From assembly GCA_030636065.1 (NCBI GenBank), contig DAOVXR010000006.1, forward strand, positions 1 through 16,891: a stretch of DNA of 16,891 bases. Direction: 5' to 3'. Shown in pieces: positions 5,833-12,852 of this stretch. A program made the position numbers and the translations under genes. The DNA is from Sedimentisphaerales bacterium (lineage in GTDB: Bacteria > Planctomycetota > Phycisphaerae > Sedimentisphaerales > SM23-30). Position 1 is the first letter of the stretch. Each line of letters starts with the position of its first letter. Below the pieces are notes generated by a model. That model was given only the letters and a program-made list of their open reading frames with translations, had not been told where the DNA came from and made no database searches.

Positions 5833-5926
5833 CTGATAAAGCCGATTTGTCATGCTTATCCTGCCTCCGAATCAGGCTATCGGAGATTGACGGCCCGATA
5901 AAAACCCATGCGGCGTAACGATGCAT

Positions 5927-6319
5927 AATTACATTGCTCTGATGCAAACTTACATTACTCCAATGTGAACTTACATTGCCCTGCTGCAAAAGCGTATGCT
6001 CTGTTGCAGAGTTACATTGTTCCAATGCAGACTTACATTGCCTTGCCGCAAAAGCGTATGGCTTGATGCAGACTTACATCGTCCTGCTGCACAATTACAT
6101 CATCCTTCTGCAAAGTGCGCAGCTCTTCTGCAGACTTACATTGCTCTGCCGCAAAAGCGTATGGCCTGATGCAGGCTTACATCCTTCCATTACAGAACCA
6201 CATTATCCTGTTGCAAAAGTGTATGGCCCGGTGTACACTCACATCGCCCCGATACAGACTTATATCAGTCTGCCGCAAAAATATACTGCCTGATGCAGAT
6301 TCATACCCGATGTGCCTGA
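5927..6319 (+). repeat. Array of 19 diverged 20-21 bp units with 62-bp higher-order period
   Basis: Units divide cleanly as 21-mers of type acttacattgccctgctgcaa and 20-mers of type aagcgtatggcctgatgcag. From unit 2 on, the order is 21, 21, 20 for most of the array (20-mers at 5990, 6052, 6114, 6155, 6217, 6279), giving a 62-bp superunit, with one 21-mer missing before the unit at 6155. Each unit carries a TAYATY core near its start and usually a TGCAR end. The array ends 16 bp before the start codon of the 1461-residue gene. It keeps plus-strand frames open (for example 5976-6293), but the 20-bp units shift frame, so a coding role is unlikely. There are no identical repeats or unique spacers, so it is not CRISPR. 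Confidence 0.85.
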
Positions 6320-6335
6320 ATAGGAACTGATCCAC

Positions 6336-9300
6336 ATGAGAGATGTTATGAAATATTTTTGGTTATGCCGACGTTGCACACTTGTTATTTCATTGTCGAT
6401 CCTGACACTACTGTCGAGCGTATGTTCGGCAGTGGTCTCAAAAAACCTGCTCAGGAATCCTTCGTTCGAAGAAGGGGCAGGGAAAAAAGGTCTGCCGATT
6501 GGCTGGCGGCGATATAGTGGTCGAAGCAAAGACCTGAAACTAAGCATCGTTAAAACCGCCGATACGGGTAAGAATGCTGTTCTTATCCATGACGGTAGCC
6601 GCAGTCAGGAAACAGGTCTATCCCAAACCCTGCCGGGCAAAGGCGGCCTGACATACGAAGCGAGCGTAAAGGTAAGGGCAGTGCCCGGCAGTTTCGCCTC
6701 CGGCGCCGATCTACAGATGCGTTTTCTCCCATCCAACAAATACGTTCAGGCCACACTGAATACGGCTGGAGCTAAAACATTCAACCGGGTCAGCGTACGC
6801 TGCACTGCACCGGCCGGCACGAACAAAGTCAGAATCTATCTCTATACCCAACGTACCAGTACACCACAGATAATTGTCGATACTGTAAGTCTCATATCCG
6901 GCGTGAAGCCTCCACCACCACCTCCGCCAAAACCCGTATCGCCCGTATATACCAAGTTGAAAGACCTGCACCTTACAACAGAACTTGTCAGGGCGAGCAA
7001 GGCAAACGCTACTATTGTCGTTCCGGCGTCCGGCATATACGCCAAACAAGCCGCGACCATCCGACAGACCGTAAAAAAACTGACAGGTGCGACCCTGCCA
7101 ATCGCGATTGATAACAGTCCCGAAGCCGCCGTGCCCATCGCAGGCAATCTTATTGTTCTGGGCAATCGCTCAACAAACCAGACTACAGGCAAGCTATATA
7201 ACTGTTACTATACGCTACTGGACCTGCGTTATCCCGGCAACGGCGGACACGTGGTACGCACACTGCATAATCCGTTCGGTAACGGGCGCAATGTTGTGTT
7301 TGTCGGCGGAAGCGACGCGGCAGGAGTCGAGGCAGCAACCGGAACCTTTGTACGCAAACTGAACAAGGCAAAAGCCGGTAAGGGCTATCTTGCTATCGAT
7401 CGGCTGGCGGAAATCAAACTTGACAAGGGTATAGTTGTGCCAAAGGACTTGCGCAAGTTTGAAACATGGGAAGCATCACGGGGCTATGGCTCAAAGGGCT
7501 ATTTCGGCTGGAACAGCCTCAGCAAGCGTATGGCTATGTATTATATGACCGGCGATGAGTTTCACGCTCGTGAGTTTATAAGACTGGCGTTCCCCGACGC
7601 AAAGGCCCGCAAGGAAATCACCGAGATTGACACGGAACTTATCGAAGATAAAGACAGGCCGCTCAGTGGGCCTTATCACTACGGGGCACATCTAATGATT
7701 ATTTTCTGGGACCTCATCGAAGAGAGTCCGGTGTTCACCGACGAAGAGCGGCTGCGTGTTACCAACGCCTTCTCAAAACAGCTTGAATTCCGAACCGAGA
7801 TAGATTTTGTCGGCAAAAGCATCTGGCAATTGACCAGACCTCCGGTGTCGGTAGGCTCACGCCACGGCCAATGGGGGGCCGTTTCGCTTTACTGCCTGGG
7901 CCGCTATTTCCAGAGGGATTATCCCTGTCCCGTCTGGCAACACTGCCTGCGGTGTTCGACTATGTATTTCGGGTCGCTGCATAAGTATGCCCTGGTTAGC
8001 GGTGAAGTGGATAATCATTTCTGGTACAACACAGCCATCGCTCCGGTTCTGACCTATCTGGTTCTGTCCGGAGATCGCGAGCCTGTGGAAAACGGCGTTC
8101 TGCGACAACTTTTACTGGGGCAGGAAATTCTTGCTTCGGGCCGTACCCGCGACAGAGCCTTAAGCTCCGCTTCTATTGGTTTTTTGCACAAGGCGGCCTA
8201 TCTGCAACAGGACGGTCGCTATATACACTACCAGCATCGCTGCGGTGTGGACACGAGCATATTCCGACTCGGTCAATCCTTTTGGCCTGAAGAACATCTA
8301 ACTCCGGTACCGCCTGAAGACCTGGCTGGAAAGTGGAGTATCTTTGATTTGTCGGAGCCTGCCTGGCGGAAACGCAAGAACGGATTCGAACTCGAAGAGT
8401 CGTTTCATTTTGGTAGTTACCGCAGCACCGCTGATGCATCGGGCGACTTCATTCTCATAGACGGCCTTAACGGAGCATCGCGTAATCCATATCATAGTTT
8501 TGCTGTGCTTCAGTTGCGTATCGACGGCTTGACGATTCTGAACGGTTATCGCAATCAGGTGCTGGTTCGCGTTGACGGGCTTGTCGAACCGCAGGTCGCT
8601 ATGAACGGGGCGTTGCTATATCGCGATGTTATTGGCCAAACCGCTATCGCCGTCGGCGAGGTGCCCAACGCTTCGTATTGTAACTGGCGACGTACTCTGT
8701 TGCAGCGCACTGGACGGTACGCACTGATAGTGGATGACCTGGCGTTTCGTGCCGATGGCGATAATACCGAAATTCAAATTAAGTGGGAGATGTCGGGTCG
8801 TACGCGGCGCAGTAATCCGGCATCGGGTGTACTGCGTCTGAAAGGCAGTGCTACATCAGGGCAATCGTCTAAAGGATCATCGGCGAGCAAACAAACGCGA
8901 GTCTTCGATATTTGTCTGTCCGATCCGGTTGATACCGAGATGCACGGCAGAGTAGCCAATATGCGGTGGCTCGGCCCGGTAAAAGAGGGACGGCACCAAA
9001 TATTCTTTTCCGTTATCGCTGATAATCCGAACGATGCCAAAACTGATCCCGCTTGTGTTCGTGTGGCCGATAATGCCGCGGCATTGGCATTGCCAACCCC
9101 AGCGCTGGCAGTTGCGGGCAAATACGCCGGCGTCGAGGGCGAAATAGTGGTGCTGGCCCATGATCATCTTTTCGGTAAGGGCCTCAAACGCGCGGGATGG
9201 GACAAAAGTTTAATATCCGCTACGAAACCAGTGAACATAGATTGGGATTTTCTTACCGGCCGGATGGAACTGACAACGGAAAAACCGACAGTGATTAGTA

Positions 9301-10721
9301 TGCTTGCGGCTTCCGGTATTGACATACATGTTGACGGGAAACGTGTGGTTTTGAGGCGGGCAAAGGGTGGTATTTGTGCTTTGACCATTAAGCCTGGCCG
9401 ACATATTATCGAGAACATCAAGCCACAGCCGAAGTTGTTGGGAAAAATATCCATCAACCTCGAATCGCTACTTACACGGACGCGAAAAACACACATGAAA
9501 CGGGCGGCAGGTCTGAAAAGGCAGACGGCGATAAAGGCCCCGCTGCTCCAGAGCGGCTTTATTGCTGATGTTGGTGGTCGGGTCGTTGATATGGTAACGA
9601 TTCCCGCTGTCGGCGGGGGTGGAAGTATTATTTGCGCTGCGGAAGGTAAAAACATTCATGTTATCTTGCCGGACGGAAAAGAAACAAACAAGTTTTCGGC
9701 TGATGGCGATATCCGAATGTTGCGATGGTGGCCGGAACATAAGTTGCTTTTGGCAGGCTGCGCAGACGAACAGGTTATCGCTTTTGACAGGTCTGGCAAG
9801 CGTAAATGGGTTTTCACTTCGGTTATGGACCCTGCTGTTTTTCGCGCCGCCAAACAATACTGGTTCAAGTCGGATCCGAGACATGCCGGTATTCACGGTC
9901 TTTATACCGGCGTCTTTCTCAACGGCGAAAGCCAGGCCTTTGTCGGCAGCGCCTGCACACTGGAAATTCTGGACAAGAACGGTAAACTTATAAAGCGTAT
10001 GACGCAATTCTGGGGCGCCCCTTCGACCTTTGCCATCATTGACGACCCTGACGGTTCGCTGAACCTTTTGGCGGCTCGCAAGACAAACGGGAACAATCGT
10101 GTCGGTATTATCAACAACAAGACGCTCAATCCGAGGCCGAGGGGCTTCAATTCGGTGCCGCCGGGACATACTTATGTCAGCGGCTGGTCGAGTATGAACC
10201 GTCATCATCTGTTTTATGAGGATATGAACAACGATGGTGTTAAGGAAGTTATCAGTGAGATCAACGGCACATGGAACCGGATGAGTATATGGAACGCCGA
10301 GGGCAAGGCCCTTTACAGCGTGAGCTTCGGACCGGGCGGGCGGATTTCCGCCAAAAACATGCGCGATGTCGATATTATCAATCTAAACGGAGATGGTAAA
10401 AAAGAGATTCTAACCGCTACTTCTATGGGGTTGGTCGTTGCCCTTGACTGTCAGTGCCGCAAGCTCTGGGCCAAACGACTCCCCAGTACGCCGACAGTGA
10501 TGAAATGCGTAACTCCGGCAAAAGCCGGAACCCCGTGGATCGTCGTTGGCTGTGAGGACGGCACCGTGGCGGTGCTCGACGGAAAGGGTAATATCATCCG
10601 CAAAGACCAAATCAAGGGAGAGCCTACATGTATCACCACAATCGATAAGTCCCCGGAAAAATCGGATGTACTACTGGCCACGGACAAAGGTAAAATCAAG
10701 TTATACAAAATGGGTGGATGA
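6336..10721 (+). CDS. Giant exported multidomain protein, probably polysaccharide-directed
   Basis: Encodes 1461 residues. A signal peptide spans about 1-32 (basic MKYFWLCRRC, hydrophobic TLVISLSILTLLSSV, CSA). Next comes a carbohydrate-binding-like beta-sandwich (about 37-188, opening NLLRNPSFEEG and GLPIGW), a proline run (about 192-198), and an alpha/beta segment (about 212-345) like the N-terminal domain of some large glycosidases. A tryptophan- and tyrosine-rich helical region (about 375-660) and a beta-rich region (about 690-1010) recall the toroid plus sandwich of heparinase II/III-type lyases. The C-terminus (about 1069-1461) is a repeat propeller with DMNNDGVKEV and LNGDGKKEIL calcium-type motifs. 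Translation may start at 6336 or at the ATG at 6348, which begins the classical signal peptide. Catalysis is not proven; no active site is assigned. A REP-like sequence is embedded at 10509-10541. Confidence 0.75.
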   Translation: MRDVMKYFWLCRRCTLVISLSILTLLSSVCSAVVSKNLLRNPSFEEGAGKKGLPIGWRRYSGRSKDLKLSIVKTADTGKNAVLIHDGSRSQETGLSQTLPGKGGLTYEASVKVRAVPGSFASGADLQMRFLPSNKYVQATLNTAGAKTFNRVSVRCTAPAGTNKVRIYLYTQRTSTPQIIVDTVSLISGVKPPPPPPPKPVSPVYTKLKDLHLTTELVRASKANATIVVPASGIYAKQAATIRQTVKKLTGATLPIAIDNSPEAAVPIAGNLIVLGNRSTNQTTGKLYNCYYTLLDLRYPGNGGHVVRTLHNPFGNGRNVVFVGGSDAAGVEAATGTFVRKLNKAKAGKGYLAIDRLAEIKLDKGIVVPKDLRKFETWEASRGYGSKGYFGWNSLSKRMAMYYMTGDEFHAREFIRLAFPDAKARKEITEIDTELIEDKDRPLSGPYHYGAHLMIIFWDLIEESPVFTDEERLRVTNAFSKQLEFRTEIDFVGKSIWQLTRPPVSVGSRHGQWGAVSLYCLGRYFQRDYPCPVWQHCLRCSTMYFGSLHKYALVSGEVDNHFWYNTAIAPVLTYLVLSGDREPVENGVLRQLLLGQEILASGRTRDRALSSASIGFLHKAAYLQQDGRYIHYQHRCGVDTSIFRLGQSFWPEEHLTPVPPEDLAGKWSIFDLSEPAWRKRKNGFELEESFHFGSYRSTADASGDFILIDGLNGASRNPYHSFAVLQLRIDGLTILNGYRNQVLVRVDGLVEPQVAMNGALLYRDVIGQTAIAVGEVPNASYCNWRRTLLQRTGRYALIVDDLAFRADGDNTEIQIKWEMSGRTRRSNPASGVLRLKGSATSGQSSKGSSASKQTRVFDICLSDPVDTEMHGRVANMRWLGPVKEGRHQIFFSVIADNPNDAKTDPACVRVADNAAALALPTPALAVAGKYAGVEGEIVVLAHDHLFGKGLKRAGWDKSLISATKPVNIDWDFLTGRMELTTEKPTVISMLAASGIDIHVDGKRVVLRRAKGGICALTIKPGRHIIENIKPQPKLLGKISINLESLLTRTRKTHMKRAAGLKRQTAIKAPLLQSGFIADVGGRVVDMVTIPAVGGGGSIICAAEGKNIHVILPDGKETNKFSADGDIRMLRWWPEHKLLLAGCADEQVIAFDRSGKRKWVFTSVMDPAVFRAAKQYWFKSDPRHAGIHGLYTGVFLNGESQAFVGSACTLEILDKNGKLIKRMTQFWGAPSTFAIIDDPDGSLNLLAARKTNGNNRVGIINNKTLNPRPRGFNSVPPGHTYVSGWSSMNRHHLFYEDMNNDGVKEVISEINGTWNRMSIWNAEGKALYSVSFGPGGRISAKNMRDVDIINLNGDGKKEILTATSMGLVVALDCQCRKLWAKRLPSTPTVMKCVTPAKAGTPWIVVGCEDGTVAVLDGKGNIIRKDQIKGEPTCITTIDKSPEKSDVLLATDKGKIKLYKMGG
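10509..10541 (+). repeat. REP-like palindrome inside the 1461-residue coding sequence
   Basis: tccggc (10514-10519) and gccgga (10524-10529) form a perfect 6-bp stem around aaaa. The stretch encodes VTPAKAGTPWI (residues 1392-1402), the peptide typically read from extragenic REP-type repeats. It shares TCC-GC-AA-GC-GGAA-CC with the intergenic palindrome at 12758-12787. It is in frame and adds no stop. Confidence 0.45.
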
Positions 10722-10748
10722 GTGAACGAGTGGATGAGTAGATGAGTC
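10717..10748 (+). repeat. Octamer tract overlapping the stop of the 1461-residue gene
   Basis: Four consecutive 8-bp units: gatgagtg, aacgagtg, gatgagta, gatgagtc. The TGA stop codon (10719-10721) is part of the first unit. Confidence 0.75.
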
Positions 10749-10760
10749 TTTCACCTGTTT

Positions 10761-10773
10761 CCGCCGCAGGCGG
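10761..10773. repeat. Mini-palindrome CCGCC-GCA-GGCGG
   Basis: A perfect 5-bp inverted repeat around gca. Related 13-mers occur at 15338-15350 (acg centre) and 15383-15395 (gaa centre), all intergenic. Another smaller ggcgaagcc element follows at about 10788. Confidence 0.6.
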
Positions 10774-10861
10774 ACTCACCTCACTCGGCGAAGCCGCCGC
10801 CCTAACACCTATTCCGCTACTGTGCCGTTCTAACTGCTTTGTTTTCAATGGTTTTCTTTTT

Positions 10862-10890
10862 TTGCTTGTAAAGAGTAATTCAAATATAAT
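10862..10890 (+). promoter_or_regulatory. Putative promoter for the sigma factor gene
   Basis: TATAAT (10885-10890) is a perfect -10 hexamer, 17 nt after TTGCTT (10862-10867), a weak -35. It lies in an AT-rich stretch and would give a leader of about 80 nt before the ATG at 10980. Confidence 0.45.
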
Positions 10891-10979
10891 ACCCTTTATT
10901 CACTGGTCCCGGATATTTTTAAAGATTTTTCAGAAAAACCGTTCAATTTTCGGCGCGAGGCCAGACTATAGGGTAGATT

Positions 10980-12737
10980 ATGGAAACAATTAAGAACGAG
11001 AACAAGTTGATATGCGAGGCAAGAGGTGGTGATGCGAACAGCTTGAATCTTCTGATTGAGCAGGTTTGCCCCAGGTTGCGGCAATGCGTTTACCGTATGA
11101 CCCTGAATCACCATGAAACTGATGATATTGTACAGGAAAGCTTGATCGATATGGCTAAGTGCTTGGGGAAATTAGAAGACAGCGACAAATTCTGGCCATG
11201 GCTGCGGCGAATCGCCTTTAACAAGCTCAAGAATTCCCGCCGTAAAGAGGTTCGGCAGAAGGATTTATCACAAAAGCTGTACGCCGGCACGCAAACGGAC
11301 AAGGCCAAAGGCCTGTCCAATCTTATCAGCGAGGAACTATCCGAAGCGGTTCTCAAATCGATGTACGAGCTAAAGGCATCCCATCGCCGGGTGCTGGTTC
11401 TGCGTTGTTACGAGGATATGGCCTATTCCGAGATATCCGAAATTATGGAACGTAGTGAGTTCGGCAGCCGAATGTTGTTCCGCCGGGCCAAAAGTGCCCT
11501 TCAGAAAAGGCTTGCTCGTAACGGTTTAAGTAAAGGTGCCTTACTTTCGGCCCTGATCGTCTTTGGCAAGCTGACCAGCGACGCCCAGGGGGCTACCGGA
11601 ACTGTTACAGTTGCCGCCCAGAGCCTGAAGGTGGGTACTGTCGTGGCGACACTGGCCGGAATAACAAGCCTAAAAGGTATTGCGACAATGGCTTTGTTTG
11701 GTATTACGGCAATTTCACCGGCTTTTATTCATTCTCAACCCGGCAACAAGCCGGAACACCCCATTATGGCGGTTGCCACAAAGCCGGTCGCAACTGTGAA
11801 CTATATGCCTGATCCTCAAAAGATTACCGAATACTGGTATTCCTTTCCGGATGGGCCGCAAGGTGCGTTCCTGACAAGATTTACGGTTAGAGACCCCCAG
11901 ACCGGTCGTACCGTGGGTCAATGGCTGCAAAATGAGACCGGCAATTATTATTATAACCGAAAAGGTAATACTGTCTATAGGCTGAACCAGCGGTTCATTA
12001 ACAGCGATCTTTCTACTATGCGTCTGCCGACCGACAGCCGGCAATTAACCGATAACCTGGACAGAACCGAAGGGATAAATCCTTCTTCCGGTGGTTTTGT
12101 CAAACTCGATGGGCAGGGGCTTCTGTTTGTTAAAGGGGTAAATCAAGCAGGCCGGCCATATTCCCAGTCGGGCAGACATCTGAATATGGTGAAGGAAGAA
12201 TGTTTCAATGCCCCCTGGCCCCAAAACGTCCGCGAAGTTGATTTGCGAGACGATCTGCACAAACAAGGCTGGACCTATTTCACTATAAACGGCCGGGTCA
12301 ACGGCAGGGAAATCACCGGTCGCGGGCGGATACCGTTCGTTATGGCGGCCTACGAAGAGCATTCGCCGTGGATATATCTCAATATCGCCGGCAAGAAATA
12401 CTACGTCGAAAAAGAAAATTATCCCCGTGGCTTTGCCCGTCCATGGGAAGGCCTGCATACGATTGATACAATCCGCAGGGATGCCGGTAGAGCGAATTCG
12501 TGGTTTTCAATACAAGGACAAGGCCGAAATATTATAGAACTGAAAGTAAATGGTGAAGAACGAAAACTGCTTTATAACATCAATATCCAGCGGGATATCA
12601 TAGAAAAAATCGTTTATGTCGGTAATAACGGTGAGATTGACGGGGAAATTGTGTTTGGTTATGCAACCGGAGGTAATCATCAGCCACGACAGCGGGGCGG
12701 AGAAAGGAGAATTGACTGGATGTTAATTGGGATGTGA
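10980..12737 (+). CDS. ECF-like sigma factor fused to membrane and extracytoplasmic C-terminal region
   Basis: Encodes 585 residues. Sigma region 2 lies at about 10-92 (ETDDIVQESLIDMAKCLGKL, then FWPWLRRIAFNKLKNSRRK, the -10 recognition and core-binding part). Sigma region 4 spans about 120-180 (AVLKSMYELKASHRRVLVLR, then YSEISEIMERSEFGSRMLFR, a helix-turn-helix for the -35). A normal ECF factor would end here. Instead hydrophobic stretches follow (about 186-198 and 220-252), then about 330 residues with a secreted-domain look (aromatic, Asn/Gly-rich, NYYYNRKGNTVYRLNQRF, WIYLNIAGKKYYVEKENY). This suggests a membrane-tethered sigma factor with its own sensor domain, a layout I know from planctomycetes without a described mechanism. 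The likely ribosome site is AGGG, about 7 nt before the ATG. Targets are unknown; flanking surface-protein genes are candidates. Confidence 0.82.
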   Translation: METIKNENKLICEARGGDANSLNLLIEQVCPRLRQCVYRMTLNHHETDDIVQESLIDMAKCLGKLEDSDKFWPWLRRIAFNKLKNSRRKEVRQKDLSQKLYAGTQTDKAKGLSNLISEELSEAVLKSMYELKASHRRVLVLRCYEDMAYSEISEIMERSEFGSRMLFRRAKSALQKRLARNGLSKGALLSALIVFGKLTSDAQGATGTVTVAAQSLKVGTVVATLAGITSLKGIATMALFGITAISPAFIHSQPGNKPEHPIMAVATKPVATVNYMPDPQKITEYWYSFPDGPQGAFLTRFTVRDPQTGRTVGQWLQNETGNYYYNRKGNTVYRLNQRFINSDLSTMRLPTDSRQLTDNLDRTEGINPSSGGFVKLDGQGLLFVKGVNQAGRPYSQSGRHLNMVKEECFNAPWPQNVREVDLRDDLHKQGWTYFTINGRVNGREITGRGRIPFVMAAYEEHSPWIYLNIAGKKYYVEKENYPRGFARPWEGLHTIDTIRRDAGRANSWFSIQGQGRNIIELKVNGEERKLLYNINIQRDIIEKIVYVGNNGEIDGEIVFGYATGGNHQPRQRGGERRIDWMLIGM

Positions 12738-12757
12738 GTTGGGAGGGGTGAGTAGAT
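12731..12757 (+). repeat. Degenerate octamer tract at the sigma gene stop
   Basis: gatgtgag, ttgggagg, ggtgagta, gat follow one another in 8-bp phase. The TGA at 12735-12737 lies in the first unit. This is the weakest of the octamer tracts and runs straight into a REP-like palindrome. Confidence 0.45.
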
Positions 12758-12787
12758 GTCATTCCAGCGAAGGCTGGAATCCATGAC
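12758..12787. repeat. REP-like extragenic palindrome
   Basis: attccagc (12761-12768) and gctggaat (12773-12780) form a perfect 8-bp stem with loop gaag. Outer gtcat (12758-12762) and atgac (12783-12787) also pair if the inner stem opens. This is the widespread GTCATTCCRGCGAARGCYGGAATCC type of repetitive extragenic palindrome. It could act as a transcription attenuator or mRNA stabiliser after the sigma gene. Confidence 0.7.
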
Positions 12788-12815
12788 AATGTAGTAACAA
12801 AGAAATATTAACCGA

Positions 12816-12830
12816 GTGGGTATTGCCCAC
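12816..12830. repeat. Short hairpin in the leader of the SUMF1 gene
   Basis: gtggg (12816-12820) and cccac (12826-12830) enclose tattg, the core of another common dispersed GTGGGCATTGCCCAC-like repeat. It ends 10 nt before the GAGGA ribosome binding site (12841-12845), so if transcribed it could influence initiation at 12853. Confidence 0.4.
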
Positions 12831-12852
12831 ATAGAAAAGTGAGGAATGTATT

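Larger units (their letters stand above)
5604..5926. other. Intergenic region with dispersed repeats, no gene seen
   Basis: No supported gene. It holds the second 21-bp dispersed repeat (5636-5656), a gaatcagcgtaatcctgcga-type phrase from about 5673, a short direct repeat of ggtgagcag (5743 and 5759), and a reverse-oriented octamer tract at 5785-5832. It precedes the 21-bp unit array. Confidence 0.5.

Noticed and set aside
5976..6293. 105-codon open frame across the repeat array
   Set aside because: It is made of the 20/21-bp units themselves, frame shifts at each 20-mer, other plus frames are open too, and there is no ribosome binding site.
5927..6319. CRISPR array
   Set aside because: Units are contiguous and diverged with no constant repeat and no unique spacers; no cas genes are in the window.
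9468..10208. 246-codon minus-strand ORF
   Set aside because: Antisense to the propeller part of the 1461-residue protein; composition (many Arg, Thr, Ser) is typical of shadow frames.
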